From assembly GCA_016218575.1 (NCBI GenBank), contig JACRDN010000016.1, positions 62,001-126,000 of the forward strand: DNA of 64,000 bases, written 5' to 3'. Position numbers and translations under genes: made by a program. Positions 16,097 through 24,782 of this stretch are shown piece after piece (positions within the stretch are counted from its first letter, which is position 1; every line of letters starts with the position of its first letter). Under the pieces are notes generated by a model. That model was not told the DNA's origin, searched no databases, and saw only the letters and a list, made by a program, of their open reading frames with translations. Source of the DNA: Elusimicrobiota bacterium. GTDB taxonomy: Bacteria > Elusimicrobiota > Elusimicrobia > UBA1565 > UBA9628.

Positions 16097-17860
16097 ATGG
16101 CTCCCTCCCCGCCGCTCTCGCGCCTGCTGCGCTACGCCTCCAAGCACCGGCGCCGGGTGCGGCTCGCCTCGGCCTGCTCGGCCGCCAACAAATTCTTCGA
16201 CATCGCGCCCGAGCTCCTCATCGGCATGGCCGTGGACGTCGTGGTCAAGGGCCGACGATCGCTGATGGCCGGCTGGGGGCTCGCAGACCCCATGGCCCAG
16301 CTCGCGGTCCTGGCTGGGCTCACGCTGGCCATCTGGGTGCTCGAGTCCCTGTTCGAGTACTTCTACCAAATCCTTTGGAGGAATCTCGCGCAGACGATCC
16401 AGCACGAGCTCCGTATGGACGCCTACTCCCATGTCCAGCGCCTCGACATGGCCTATTTCGAGGAGCAGAGCACGGGAAGCCTCGTGGCCACGCTCAACGA
16501 CGATATCAACCAGCTCGAGCGCTTCTTGAACGGCGGGGCCAACGACCTCATCCAGGTCTTCTTCTCCGCGGCCCTAATAGGGGCCATCTTCTTCTACCTG
16601 GCCCCGCTCGTGGCCTTCTTCGCCATGCTGCCGATCCCGGCGATTCTGGCCGGGGCCTTCTGGTACCAGAAGCGCGCCGAGCCCCTCTACGCCGCGGTGC
16701 GCGACCAGGCCGCGGCGATCTCGGCGCGGCTCTCCAACAGCATCTCCGGCATCGCCACGATCAAGAGCTACACCGCCGAGGAGCGGGAGCTGGAGCGCCT
16801 TCGGGCCGAGAGCCTCGAATACACCCGCGCCAACGCCCGGGCCATACGCATGAGCTCGGCCTTCATCCCCATCATACGCATGGCGATATTGGCCGGGTTT
16901 CTCGCGACCTTGGTCCTAGGAGGAAGAATGGCGCTCCAGGGAACCTTGGCCGTAGGCTCCTACAGCGTCCTGGTTTTCCTCACCCAGCGCCTCCTTTGGC
17001 CCCTCACGGGGCTGGCGGAGACCGTGGATCTCTACCAGCGCGCCATGGCCTCGGCGCGGCGGGTGCTGGACTTGATCGGAACCCCGGTCGCGCTCGTCCA
17101 TGGGGGCAAGCCTCTTTTAAGGAAGGACGTCCGGGGCGAGCTCCGCTTCACGAATGTTTCCTTCTCCTACCGCGGAAGAGCCCCGGCTCTGCGGAACATT
17201 TCCCTCGCCATCCCGGCCGGGAGCACCGCCGCCTTCGTAGGGCCGACGGGCTCTGGAAAAACCACCTTGACCAAGCTCCTCCTGCGCTTCCACGACCCCA
17301 ATGAAGGCCGCATCACTCTCGATGGGACCGACATCACCGAGTTCGACCCGCGGGCCCTCAGGCAAGCCATCGGCTTTGTGAGCCAGGATATCTTCCTTTT
17401 CCACGGCAGCGCCCGGGAGAACATCGCCTACGGCGGCGCGGAGGGAGGAAACGGCAAGGTAGAAAGCGCCGCGAAAGCGGCCGAAGCCCACGAGTTCCTG
17501 GTCCAGTTGCCCCAGGGCTACGACACGGTGGTGGGCGAGCGCGGCCAAAAGCTCTCCGGCGGCCAGCGCCAGCGCCTGGCCATCGCGCGCGCCGTGCTCA
17601 AGGATCCGCCCATTTTGGTCCTGGACGAGGCGACCTCCGCGGTGGACAACGAGACCGAAGCCGCCATCCAGAAGTCTTTGGATCGCATCGTGGTCGGCCG
17701 CACCACCATCATGGTCGCCCACCGCCTCTCCACCATCGTCAAGGCCGACCGCATCTTCGTCCTGGACAAGGGCCGGATCGCCGAGTCCGGCAGCCATCCT
17801 CAACTCCTAGCCCTTCGCGGCATTTACGCCGGGCTCTGGCACGTGCAGACGGGCGCCTAG
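16097..17860 (+). CDS. ABC exporter, fused permease-ATPase half transporter (MsbA-like)
   Basis: 587 residues from ATG 16097. The N-terminal permease domain has six membrane segments (about 1-330). The ATPase domain carries Walker [10 protein letters not shown] (about 382-390), the ABC signature LSGGQ (486-490), Walker B ILVLDEAT with D510 and the H-loop AHRLST (H542). Such half transporters dimerise and export lipids, lipid-linked sugars or peptides. A GTG at 16082 is in frame, but it overlaps the -10 region, so the ATG is preferred. It is transcribed alone, facing away from the glycan operon; an MsbA-like lipid flipping role is plausible but the substrate is not shown. Confidence 0.92.
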   Translation: MAPSPPLSRLLRYASKHRRRVRLASACSAANKFFDIAPELLIGMAVDVVVKGRRSLMAGWGLADPMAQLAVLAGLTLAIWVLESLFEYFYQILWRNLAQTIQHELRMDAYSHVQRLDMAYFEEQSTGSLVATLNDDINQLERFLNGGANDLIQVFFSAALIGAIFFYLAPLVAFFAMLPIPAILAGAFWYQKRAEPLYAAVRDQAAAISARLSNSISGIATIKSYTAEERELERLRAESLEYTRANARAIRMSSAFIPIIRMAILAGFLATLVLGGRMALQGTLAVGSYSVLVFLTQRLLWPLTGLAETVDLYQRAMASARRVLDLIGTPVALVHGGKPLLRKDVRGELRFTNVSFSYRGRAPALRNISLAIPAGSTAAFVGPTGSGKTTLTKLLLRFHDPNEGRITLDGTDITEFDPRALRQAIGFVSQDIFLFHGSARENIAYGGAEGGNGKVESAAKAAEAHEFLVQLPQGYDTVVGERGQKLSGGQRQRLAIARAVLKDPPILVLDEATSAVDNETEAAIQKSLDRIVVGRTTIMVAHRLSTIVKADRIFVLDKGRIAESGSHPQLLALRGIYAGLWHVQTGA

Positions 17861-17881
17861 AAGCAGTCGGTATGCGCCGGA

Positions 17882-18319
17882 TTACGTCTTGACCCACGAT
17901 CCCAAAGCCTCGAGCGCCGAGCCCTCGCTGAGTTTTCGGTATTGCTTCAACACCTCAGTCGGAACCCATTTTGGGAACGCGACATCGCGGCTGATGTGGC
18001 GACCGGAGGAGGTATGCTCCTGGCGGACCCGCGCCAACTGCTTGGCCGAGAAGCGGTAGCCTAGCCGGACCAAGGCGGGCCAAAGCCTTTTATGGACCAA
18101 GGTGATCTTGCCGCCTACGAGCCGGCAAACCAGAACATCGGGCGACTCCGTCACGTTTCCGAGAATCGCGAATATCGCCTGACCCTTGGGATGGCCCCAC
18201 CAGCTGCCCTTGATAGACTCGCCCGCGATGAAATCAACCAGGCTCGGGACGGGGCCTTTCGCCGAGACCAGAACCACCCCCTGCTTGCGGACAAAATCCA
18301 GCGCCTTGTCGGCGGTCAT
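17882..18319 (-). CDS. Conserved protein of unknown function (about 145 residues)
   Basis: 145 residues, soluble, basic. I do not recognise a named domain. It has a block GSWWGHPKGQAIFAIL at about 38-53 followed by SPDVLVCRLVGGKITLVHKRLWPALVRL, a pattern I associate with small conserved bacterial proteins of unknown role. The ATG begins 3 bases after the RelE-type toxin stop, so it is the last gene of that module and may belong to it functionally, or be read through from the heptose operon. No membrane segment or signal peptide. Confidence 0.6.
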   Translation of the reverse strand: MTADKALDFVRKQGVVLVSAKGPVPSLVDFIAGESIKGSWWGHPKGQAIFAILGNVTESPDVLVCRLVGGKITLVHKRLWPALVRLGYRFSAKQLARVRQEHTSSGRHISRDVAFPKWVPTEVLKQYRKLSEGSALEALGSWVKT

Positions 18320-18322
18320 GGC

Positions 18323-18580
18323 TCAAGTGTCATAGACTTCCCGGCGATGGCCGACCGTCAAAACCAATACGACCAGCTCTGCCTTCCGAACCTTGTATAA
18401 GATGCGCCAGTCTCCGACCCGATAGGACCATCTGTCGCTGAGCAGTCCCGTCAGGCGTTTGCCGAGCTCCGGGTGCTGGGAGAGCCTTATTATGGCTTTT
18501 TCGACGCGCTCCTTGACGGCGCGATCGAGCTTTCGAATGCGGCGGGCCGCCTCCTCGGTGTAGAGGACGCGGTAGGTCAT
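18323..18580 (-). CDS. RelE/ParE-family toxin
   Basis: 85 residues, typical toxin size. It begins YRVLYTEEAARRIRKLD, then VEKAIIRLSQHPELGKRLTG, RVGDWRILYKV and a C-terminal HRREVYD, the fold signature of RelE/ParE toxins, in which basic residues and a terminal Tyr/His act in mRNA cleavage at the ribosome (RelE type). The RVGDWRILYKV block and the tail favour the RelE/YoeB side over gyrase-targeting ParE. The ATG overlaps the antitoxin stop (ATGA), the classic antitoxin-first arrangement. Confidence 0.88.
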   Translation of the reverse strand: MTYRVLYTEEAARRIRKLDRAVKERVEKAIIRLSQHPELGKRLTGLLSDRWSYRVGDWRILYKVRKAELVVLVLTVGHRREVYDT

Positions 18581-18825
18581 TTGAATATGTCTTCGTGCTC
18601 CACGAGGCGCCGCGCCCTCTCGTCTTCCTCCGCTTTAAGCAAGGACAGCATCAGCTTCTTGTCGGCCAGGATCTCCAAGGTTTCGAGCTCCTCCGGAGAC
18701 ACGAGAACCGCCGAAGGGGTTCCATTCCTGGTGATGACGACGCGCTCGCGCTTTTTCCTGCCGATGGAGGCCACCATCTCGGGCAGATGCGCCCGGACAT
18801 AGGAGACTGGAGCGATTTTTGTCAT
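18577..18825 (-). CDS. Phd/YefM-family antitoxin
   Basis: 82 residues from ATG 18825. The N-terminal half, ISYVRAHLPEMV-like with VVITRNGTPSAVLVSPEELETLE, is the Phd/YefM DNA-binding fold; the acidic C-terminal helix (KAEEDERARRLVEHEDIF) should wrap the toxin. The start is chosen from a strong Shine-Dalgarno sequence, GGAGGTGA, 5 bases before the ATG, one of very few good SD sites in this window. That and the palindromic operator upstream suggest a self-contained, perhaps acquired module. It represses its own promoter, more tightly with toxin bound, as is known for the family. Confidence 0.9.
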   Translation of the reverse strand: MTKIAPVSYVRAHLPEMVASIGRKKRERVVITRNGTPSAVLVSPEELETLEILADKKLMLSLLKAEEDERARRLVEHEDIFK

Positions 18826-18843
18826 TGTTTCACCTCCGGCCAT

Positions 18844-18865
18844 ATTGTACATTATTCTGTACAAT
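18844..18865. promoter_or_regulatory. Palindromic operator of the toxin-antitoxin module
   Basis: ATTGTACA (18844-18851) and TGTACAAT (18858-18865) are perfect 8-bp arms with a 6-base spacer, 18 bases upstream of the antitoxin ATG. Read on the minus strand, the arm nearer the gene contains TACAAT, usable as -10 box, so repressor binding would block RNA polymerase. The outer end touches the stop codon of the cupin gene. Confidence 0.75.
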
Positions 18866-19194
18866 TATGCCACTGCCGACACGACCTCAACGCCGTCTCG
18901 CTCCACGACGCCTAAGAAAACGGCTTCTTGGAGCGCGACCAAGCGGTGAACCTCTCCGGGGCCGGCAAACACATGATCGCCCGGGCCCAGGATTTGCGAG
19001 CAATACTCGACGCTCCCTTCGATTAAAAATATCTGTTCCCACCCCGGGTGCTTGTGAAACGGAAATGAAGACCCCCTCGCGAGCTTGAGAAGGGCCGTGC
19101 CTCCCCCGGCATCATTGCGCCATAGCCAACAGAAGGCGATGCCCTCGTACACGGTGGGGTTCCACTGCCTATCCTTGGCTAACGAGAAAATCAT
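18865..19194 (-). CDS. Cupin-domain protein
   Basis: 109 residues forming a single small beta barrel. FPFHKHPGWEQIFLIEGS at about 44-61 gives the HxH(X)nE metal ligands of cupin motif 1, and GPGDHVFAGPGEVHRL is motif 2 with its His. Known small cupins are metal sensors, sugar isomerases or dioxygenases; nothing here decides which. ATG 19194 overlaps the stop of the broken VOC gene (ATGA), so it was translationally coupled to it. Its stop codon lies in the toxin-antitoxin operator. Confidence 0.8.
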   Translation of the reverse strand: MIFSLAKDRQWNPTVYEGIAFCWLWRNDAGGGTALLKLARGSSFPFHKHPGWEQIFLIEGSVEYCSQILGPGDHVFAGPGEVHRLVALQEAVFLGVVERDGVEVVSAVA

Positions 19195-19422
19195 GACTGA
19201 ACCTCCCTTGCGAACGCGACGACATGCCCATCGGGGTCGAGGCTGTACGCCGCCTCATGGCCCCAGTCCCGCATCAATAGAGGGCTCAACTCCCGCGCCC
19301 TCGCTCAAGCGGAACTCGGTCATTCCCGGAACGTCGAGCTGGGGCTTCAGGCCCAAGACGCGCCCGTAAAAGGCCGCGCTTCTATTCTGGTCCGAGACGT
19401 ATAAAATGAAATGCGCTTTCAC
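19191..19422 (-). pseudogene. Glyoxalase/VOC-family protein with internal deletion and frameshift
   Basis: The N-terminal part, from GTG 19422 (VKAHFILYVSDQNRSAAFY, then VLGLKPQLDVPGMTEFRLSEG), is the first half of a VOC domain. In this frame it stops at 19255. The second half is still readable in another frame up to 19191: RDWGHEAAYSLDPDGHVVAF, the VOC C-terminal motif with its metal-binding Glu region. Normal members have about 120-130 residues; about 50 residues between the halves are missing and the total length is not a multiple of three. The ends keep GTGA and ATGA overlaps with both neighbours, so the gene was intact until recently. Confidence 0.8.
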
Positions 19423-20612
19423 GCCGCGTTCTCCCGACGGCTGTACCCCGCCCCGGCCAATACGGCCAGGAATGGGATTAGGGGCAGACGGTAGCGCAGG
19501 TTGCTCGCGAAAACGGAATGAAGCAAGGTGAGGTGAAAAACCCAAGCAATAAAAAATAGAAGAACAGGTTTTTCATGCATGAATCTCCAACTCCCCATCA
19601 GGGCTCCGGCAAATAAGAGCAACGAAAAGACTCCCGCTCCCCAGCGCGCCAGCGCAGAATGGGGCGGGCCGGGGCTCAAGCGCCAGAACTTGAGGGCTTT
19701 GCGCCAACAAAGCCTCAGGAACTCTCCCGGATGAGCCCCGATCCAGGCCTTGGCCTTGGCCGCGAAGTGCGCGTCCACGGCAAAGGGATCGGAAAGCCCC
19801 AGGGCCTTGGCCTCCGCCCCCATGGCGGCGGGCCTTTTGTGATGGACCTCGTCGGGGTCCACGGTCAATCCTTCGTAAAGATTCCATCCACCTTGGACCG
19901 AGACGGGGACAAAGCGCCCGTAGCGCAGGTAATTGCGCGCGGTCCAGGGGACCAGCGAGAGAGCCCAGACGACCCCGCATAGCCCGATCAGCCGCACCCA
20001 GCGCGGCTGGAAGCGGCGTAGGAAAAAAGCCGCAACAGCGAGAACCGCACCGAAAGGAAGAAGCACCCCTCGCACCACGGTGGCGAGTCCCCCGGCCAGG
20101 CCGGCCAGCGCGGCCTCGAAATCGCTCCCCTTTTGCCAAGCCTCGCTCCAGTGCAGGAAGAACCCCGTCACGAGAAAGAGAAAAAGAGTTTCCGGCATGA
20201 ACCGGGCGTTAAAATACACGAGCATGGGATCAAAAGCCGTGAAGAGGCCCGCCAGCAAAGTGGCTTGCCGGTTAAAGCCGAGCCGCCTGGAGAGTCGCGA
20301 GCTTAAGGGTGCGAGGCTCGCGCCGAGACCGAACTGGACCCAGCGCGCCGCGGTAAGCCCCCAATCCCCGGCCCGCAGAAATGGGGCCAAGAAAATGGAA
20401 TAGCCCGGTGGGTGCGTAAGAAAGGGCTCAGGCCCGTGGCCCAGAAAGGAGCGGGCCATGGCGATATAGACCCCGTCGTCGTATAGTCCGTCGTCGGAGT
20501 AGCCAAACAATCTTCCGGAAAAGGCCGCCCAAGCCAAACGCAGGCCCAAGGCCAGGAAAAAAAGCGCCAGCTCGTCCCGGGGAAGGCCCAGGGCCTCGTC
20601 AGGTTCGGACAA
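19419..20612 (-). CDS. GT-C fold glycosyltransferase (GT39-like)
   Basis: 397 residues with about ten membrane segments. The first loop contains GYSDDGLYDDGVYIAMARS, an acidic motif of GT39-type enzymes, then HPPGYSIFLAPFL and RFMPETLFLFL, both typical. The start is ambiguous: the frame stays open into the hddC gene, and the best candidate is TTG at 20612, which overlaps hddC by 14 bases. It could use a polyprenyl-linked heptose made from the products of the same operon, but that is inference from position. Confidence 0.78.
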   Translation of the reverse strand: MSEPDEALGLPRDELALFFLALGLRLAWAAFSGRLFGYSDDGLYDDGVYIAMARSFLGHGPEPFLTHPPGYSIFLAPFLRAGDWGLTAARWVQFGLGASLAPLSSRLSRRLGFNRQATLLAGLFTAFDPMLVYFNARFMPETLFLFLVTGFFLHWSEAWQKGSDFEAALAGLAGGLATVVRGVLLPFGAVLAVAAFFLRRFQPRWVRLIGLCGVVWALSLVPWTARNYLRYGRFVPVSVQGGWNLYEGLTVDPDEVHHKRPAAMGAEAKALGLSDPFAVDAHFAAKAKAWIGAHPGEFLRLCWRKALKFWRLSPGPPHSALARWGAGVFSLLLFAGALMGSWRFMHEKPVLLFFIAWVFHLTLLHSVFASNLRYRLPLIPFLAVLAGAGYSRRENAA

Positions 20613-21291
20613 AATCGCTCCACTCCCGGCAGGCCCTCTCGTAGCTCTCGAGCGTTCCGATGTCCAGGACTCGCTCCAGGGGGAATCCGAAACACTCCCC
20701 GCTCCATTTTGGGAAAACGTCAAGACCTAGGTCCCCCCGGGCAGGCAAACGGTCCAGAAATTCCGAGCCGGCCAAATAAACTCCGGCCGCGGCCAGATCG
20801 GACTTGGGTCGGGCGGGCTTTTCCTCGAAGCGCAGCACGCGCCCACCCGGCCCCAGCTCCACGATACCGGCACTCCGAGGATCGGGAGCCTGGAACAGGC
20901 CCAAGGTGAGCTTGGAACGGCTCTCTCGATGAAACGCGGCCATGCTCGAGAGATCGTCTCCAACCACGGTATCGGCGTAGAGAATCCAATACGCGGATTC
21001 GCCCCGCACGAAGGTCTTGTTGGCGGCCAAGGTACCGGCGGAACCTAGTAGTTCCGTTTCGTGGAACAAATGGACCTTAACCGCGTAGCGGTTGGCGTCG
21101 AAGAATCCCCTCACCTGTTCGGCTTTGTAATGCGTATTGATCAGGACCTCCTCGACGCCGAGGCGTTCGAGGAAGTTCATCTGCCAATGCAGAAGAGGCC
21201 GCCCGCCCAGGGGCGCTAAGCACTTGGGCAAGGACTTGGTGACGGAGGGAAGCCTTGTCCCCAGGCCCGCGGCCAGGAGAAAGGCCCTCAC
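20599..21291 (-). CDS. hddC: Heptose-1-phosphate nucleotidyltransferase (HddC-like)
   Basis: 230 residues. Nucleotidyltransferase fold with MRAFLLAAGLGTRLPSVTKSLPKCL-type pyrophosphorylase motif (split here as LAAGLGTRL at 5-13 and PKCLAPLGGRPLL at about 22-34), DTVVGDD for metal and FEEKPARP. It should attach GMP to D-glycero-alpha-D-manno-heptose 1-phosphate, giving the GDP-heptose used in S-layer or capsule glycans. Its size and position directly after the heptose kinase gene favour HddC over general mannose- or glucose-1-phosphate enzymes. GTG 21291 overlaps the previous stop (GTGA). Confidence 0.78.
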   Translation of the reverse strand: MRAFLLAAGLGTRLPSVTKSLPKCLAPLGGRPLLHWQMNFLERLGVEEVLINTHYKAEQVRGFFDANRYAVKVHLFHETELLGSAGTLAANKTFVRGESAYWILYADTVVGDDLSSMAAFHRESRSKLTLGLFQAPDPRSAGIVELGPGGRVLRFEEKPARPKSDLAAAGVYLAGSEFLDRLPARGDLGLDVFPKWSGECFGFPLERVLDIGTLESYERACREWSDFVRT

Positions 21292-22280
21292 TTCCAGATG
21301 CGGCGCTTCATGTTGAACACGATCTTGCTGCCGTCGGGCTCAAGGGCGATGGGGAGCTCCCGGCGGCCGTCCAACGCGGCGCGGACCGCGGCCCTCTTCA
21401 TCTCCGGAACGAAAAGAAGGAAAAAGCCCCCGCCCCCGGCCCCGGTGATCTTGCCTCCCTCGGCCCCGCTGGCCTTGGCCGCGGCATAGAATTCATCGAT
21501 CAAGGGATCACTGACACCCTCGGCCAAAGACTTCTTGAGGAGCCAATTCTCATCGAGGATTTTCCCCAAAACGTCCACATCTCCAGACTCCAAGGCTCGC
21601 CGCGCGCGCGCGGCCAGCGCTGCGATTCGGTCAAGGTTCGCGCTGTTAGCGCGAGCCTGGAAGCGCTCTTGCTTTAAGATGTCATGGGCGCTTCGGGTCT
21701 TGCCGGTGTAATAAAGGAGAAGACTGCTCTCGAGCTTTCTCAGGATTCTAGTGTCTGCCGCGGGACTTGCGACCTCCACGGCACCGCCTTCCCTGAAGGT
21801 GAAAAACCGTACTCCCCCGTAGGCCGCGATGTACTGATCCTGGCGGCCGATGGGCCTGCCGCAGCGCTCGAGCTCTACCTCGCAGGCCTGCCGAGCCAAG
21901 GTCTCGGCATCCACTTGGCGGCCCTGGAAGGCGTGGAAGGCGTTCAAAAGGCCCACGGTCAGGGCCGAGGAGGAGCCCAGGCCCGAGCCCTCCGACGGGA
22001 TGTCGGCCAAGGTCGTGACCTCGAAGCCTCGCTCGAGGCCCGCGATTTTCATGGCCTCGCGCGCAAGCTCGTGCTGGACCTTGCCGACCGTGGAGACCCT
22101 CTCCTTGCGCCGGCCGTAATTGACGTGGATCTCGTCGTCGAAGCGCTCCTGGATGATGACGTGCACGTACTTGTCTATGGCGCAGGAAAGAACTCGCCCA
22201 GGCTTCTTGTCGCAGTAGAAAGGAATGTCCGTTCCGCCCCCGGCCAGGCTCACGCGTAAAGGCGTTTGGGAGATAATCAT
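21288..22280 (-). CDS. hddA: D-glycero-alpha-D-manno-heptose 7-phosphate kinase (GHMP family)
   Basis: 330 residues. GHMP kinase fold: TPLRVSLAGGGTDIPFYC at 6-23 is the HddA/FGGY-like N-terminal signature, EGSGLGSSSALTVGLL at 97-112 is the ATP-binding motif 2, and KITGAGGGGFFLLF near 274-287 is motif 3. It phosphorylates heptose 7-phosphate at C1, giving the 1,7-bisphosphate. GmhA, HddC and, 6 kb away, GmhB complete the route. ATG 22280 overlaps the preceding stop (ATGA). Confidence 0.88.
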   Translation of the reverse strand: MIISQTPLRVSLAGGGTDIPFYCDKKPGRVLSCAIDKYVHVIIQERFDDEIHVNYGRRKERVSTVGKVQHELAREAMKIAGLERGFEVTTLADIPSEGSGLGSSSALTVGLLNAFHAFQGRQVDAETLARQACEVELERCGRPIGRQDQYIAAYGGVRFFTFREGGAVEVASPAADTRILRKLESSLLLYYTGKTRSAHDILKQERFQARANSANLDRIAALAARARRALESGDVDVLGKILDENWLLKKSLAEGVSDPLIDEFYAAAKASGAEGGKITGAGGGGFFLLFVPEMKRAAVRAALDGRRELPIALEPDGSKIVFNMKRRIWK

Positions 22281-23335
22281 TTGAAAGGAATAGTCTTGCC
22301 GCCGCCCGCCGCCGAACGGCAGGCGGCCTCCAATATCTCGACCACCCGGACCCCGATCTCGGGGCCGCTCAAGGGCTGGCGCTTGGCGCGGATGGCGTCC
22401 AGGAAATCCATCGCCTCTTTCCTCAACGGCTCATCGGGCAGAAGGGCGGGGATCGAAATATCCCCGGCCCCGTAATAAAGCGTCTTTTTCCCCCGCGCCG
22501 CCGCGCCCACCCGGGTGTCCTTGCCGGGAAACACCAGTCTTACCTTCTCGAAGGGCTCCACGTCGTCGTAAAAGGCCGAGCCCTTCTCGGCGTAAACCTC
22601 GACGCGTCTGATCCTGCGGCTGGAAAGCCAGCTCACGTGGATGCGGGCCACGACCCCGCGCGTAAAGGCGATCTCGATGAAAGCCGCCTCGTCCAAGCGT
22701 TCCTGGAGGTAGCGCCGCCCCGTAGCCCGCACCGACAGCGGGCGCGACCCCGCCAAGGCCAAGGCCAAGGCCGCGTCATGGGGGGCCATGTCCCAGATCA
22801 CGTCATGCTTGGGCTCCGGCGGGCCGGGATTGACCCGGACCATGTCCATGTAAAGCGGCCGGCCAAGCTTGCTCGGAACTAAAGACTCCTGCAGGACCTT
22901 CACGGCAGGGTGATAGAGGAATACGTGCCCCACCCCCAGGCAGAGCTTCTTCTGCGCGGCAAGCCGCGCAAGTTCCCGGGCCTCGGCCGAGGAATGGGCC
23001 ATGGGCTTCTCTATGAAAACGTGCTTGCCCGCCTTAAGCGCGGCGCGGGCTATGGGGAAATGGGTCACCACCTCGGTGGCCACGATCACAGCGTCCACCT
23101 CGGGGTCGCGCAGAGCGGCCTCGGCGCTTTCCGAGGCCTTGAGATGGGGATAGCGCTCCAAGGCCCAGGCCCGTCGGCCGGGCTTCAAGTCGCAGAGCCA
23201 CTTCACTTTGGAGCCCGGTATCTCCTGGAACACCCGGAGAAGGTTCGGCCCCCAATAGCCGCAGCCGATTTGCGCTAGTAGGACCTCTCTCCTTTCGAGA
23301 GAGGTCCTGGGTGAGTGTTTTTTCTTGCCGTTCAT
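22277..23335 (-). CDS. Gfo/Idh/MocA-family oxidoreductase
   Basis: 352 residues. A Rossmann fold with AQIGCGYWGPNLLRVF at about 22-37 and the sugar-oxidoreductase signature HVFIEKPMAHSSAEA. These NAD(P)-dependent enzymes act on sugars, often nucleotide sugars (for example 3-dehydrogenases such as WlbA). In a heptose operon it may oxidise a nucleotide-linked sugar. ATG 23335 overlaps the previous stop (ATGA). A perfect 12-bp hairpin lies at its 5' end (23280-23308), in codons for the basic residues before the Rossmann strand, a region members do not normally have. Confidence 0.85.
   Translation of the reverse strand: MNGKKKHSPRTSLERREVLLAQIGCGYWGPNLLRVFQEIPGSKVKWLCDLKPGRRAWALERYPHLKASESAEAALRDPEVDAVIVATEVVTHFPIARAALKAGKHVFIEKPMAHSSAEARELARLAAQKKLCLGVGHVFLYHPAVKVLQESLVPSKLGRPLYMDMVRVNPGPPEPKHDVIWDMAPHDAALALALAGSRPLSVRATGRRYLQERLDEAAFIEIAFTRGVVARIHVSWLSSRRIRRVEVYAEKGSAFYDDVEPFEKVRLVFPGKDTRVGAAARGKKTLYYGAGDISIPALLPDEPLRKEAMDFLDAIRAKRQPLSGPEIGVRVVEILEAACRSAAGGGKTIPFK
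23280..23308. repeat. Perfect inverted repeat inside a coding sequence (12-bp arms, 5-base loop)
   Basis: AGGACCTCTCTC at 23280-23291 and its exact complement at 23297-23308 flank CTTTC. It lies about 30 bases after the start of the Gfo/Idh gene on the minus strand, so it could affect translation there. Confidence 0.9.
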
Positions 23336-24051
23336 GACTTGATGTCGAAAGTCAGGTAGACAATCGGCCTCAAATTGCCGATCCAATCCACCACAGGACG
23401 TATCTTAGTATAACGGCGGTAGGCGCTCAAATCGGGATATATCTTGGTCACCGGCACCTCGCAGACCTTGTAGCCCAGAAAGAGCGCTTTGAGCTGAAGA
23501 TAGTATTCCAGCTCCCCTCTATTAAGCCATTCCTGGTCGAGATTGATCCGCTGGTCCTTGAGGAGGGAGGCCCGGATCGCGCGGAATCCGTTGGTGGCGT
23601 CGGTGATGGGAAATCCCGTGGCCAGGCGCACGAGCCAGGGATAGGCCCGCGTCAATATCACGCGGTGAAGGGGCATCTTGCCGTAGGCCCCGCCCCGAGC
23701 GTAGCGCGAGCCCTGCACGTAGTCGTAGCCTCGGCTGGCGATGGGCTCGATGAGCCGGGGGATCTCGGCGGGATCGTCCTTGTCGTTTCCGGCCATGACG
23801 ACGAGAATTCCGTAGCCCTTCTTGAGCCCGTAGCGGAGCCCCGTGCGGATGGCGGCCCCCACCCCCACGGTCTTCTCATGGCGCAGGACCGTGGCCCCGG
23901 CGGCGGCGGCCTCCTCGTCGCTGCCATCGTAGGAGGCGTCGGAAACCGCCACCACCTCGGCCACCACCCCGGGGGGAATGCGCGAGAGCGCCCGCCCGAT
24001 CTTGCCTTTTTCGTTGTAGACCGGGACTATGACCGCGATCCCGTCTTTCAC
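23332..24051 (-). CDS. GT2 glycosyltransferase, dolichyl-phosphate mannose synthase-like
   Basis: 239 residues, one soluble GT-A domain. Motifs: IAVIVPVYNEKGKIGRAL, VSDASYDGS (nucleotide-binding Asp), VVMAGNDKDDP in place of DxD, GSRYARGG and the acceptor loop FPITDATNGFRA. The protein lacks C-terminal membrane segments. It should make a polyprenyl-phosphate sugar or transfer a sugar directly. GTG 24051 overlaps the gmhA stop (GTGA). Confidence 0.88.
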   Translation of the reverse strand: MKDGIAVIVPVYNEKGKIGRALSRIPPGVVAEVVAVSDASYDGSDEEAAAAGATVLRHEKTVGVGAAIRTGLRYGLKKGYGILVVMAGNDKDDPAEIPRLIEPIASRGYDYVQGSRYARGGAYGKMPLHRVILTRAYPWLVRLATGFPITDATNGFRAIRASLLKDQRINLDQEWLNRGELEYYLQLKALFLGYKVCEVPVTKIYPDLSAYRRYTKIRPVVDWIGNLRPIVYLTFDIKS

Positions 24052-24674
24052 GCCTTCTGCTTCAAGTAGAACGTGATGATGTGGGCCAGGCTCATGTGCA
24101 TGTCCTCGATCACCCCGTACTGGTCCGAGGGGACGAGCAAGGCCAAATCGGCCAAGGACTTGAGCTTGCCGCCGTCAAAGCCGAGCCAGGCGAGGGTCTT
24201 GGCCCGGCGCGCCTTGGCGAACTTGGCGGCCGAGATGAGGTTGGGGGAATTTCCGGAGCCGCTCAGCATCAAGACCACGTCGCCGGGCTTCAAGATGTTC
24301 TCCAACTGACGGGAGAACACCGCGTCAAAGGAGATATCGTTTCCCACCGCCGTGATAAAGGCGTTATTGTCGCACAAGGACAGGCAGCGCACCAAGGGCT
24401 GGTCGGTCCGGGCCGCGGTTTTCGAGAAATCCACGGCGATGTGGGAGGCGCTCGCGGCCGAGCCCCCATCGCCGATCACGTAAATCGTCCGCCCCTTGGC
24501 CTGGGCCTCGACGATCACGGCCGCCATGCGCCCCACGAGCTCCAGGTCCAAGCCCTCCCACTGGGCCGTGATCTGCCCGCGGTACCAGCGCGCGAACCCC
24601 CGGGCGTCGAGCCCACCCGGCCCCACGGCATAAGTCCGGCCGGGAAGAGTGCCTTTTATTTTCTTGCCCGCCAT
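24048..24674 (-). CDS. gmhA: Sedoheptulose 7-phosphate isomerase (GmhA-like, SIS domain)
   Basis: 208 residues. A SIS sugar-isomerase domain with YVIGDGGSAASASHIAVDF and LSGSGNSPNLISAAKFA, the two phosphosugar-binding serine loops, plus the C-terminal EDMHMSLAHII typical of GmhA. It converts sedoheptulose 7-phosphate to D-glycero-D-manno-heptose 7-phosphate, the first step of the heptose route, and it is the lead gene of the operon with hddA and hddC. ATG 24674 is chosen because an extended -10 box ends 8 bases before it; a more upstream in-frame ATG would lie beyond the promoter. Confidence 0.87.
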   Translation of the reverse strand: MAGKKIKGTLPGRTYAVGPGGLDARGFARWYRGQITAQWEGLDLELVGRMAAVIVEAQAKGRTIYVIGDGGSAASASHIAVDFSKTAARTDQPLVRCLSLCDNNAFITAVGNDISFDAVFSRQLENILKPGDVVLMLSGSGNSPNLISAAKFAKARRAKTLAWLGFDGGKLKSLADLALLVPSDQYGVIEDMHMSLAHIITFYLKQKA

Positions 24675-24682
24675 GTTCGCCC

Positions 24683-24691
24683 AGTATAGCA
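24683..24691 (-). promoter_or_regulatory. Extended -10 promoter (TGCTATACT) of the heptose operon
   Basis: Minus strand TGC-TATACT at 24691-24683, 8 bases before ATG 24674, so the transcript should begin at or next to the start codon. A TTGGGA at 19 bases is a weak -35 candidate. About 90 bases away on the other strand lies the promoter of the 24795 gene. Confidence 0.65.
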
Positions 24692-24782
24692 AAAGCGTTT
24701 CCCCTGGTCCCAATTCCACCTGGGCCGAATGCCCTTCGGATTCTAGGCCCTTTGGCTCATGACCCTCCTAAAAGTGATCGTT

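Noticed and set aside
22750-22775. Repeated CCAAGG units as a possible tandem repeat locus
   Set aside because: They only encode an alternating Leu/Ala stretch in the Gfo/Idh gene; the unit count is three.
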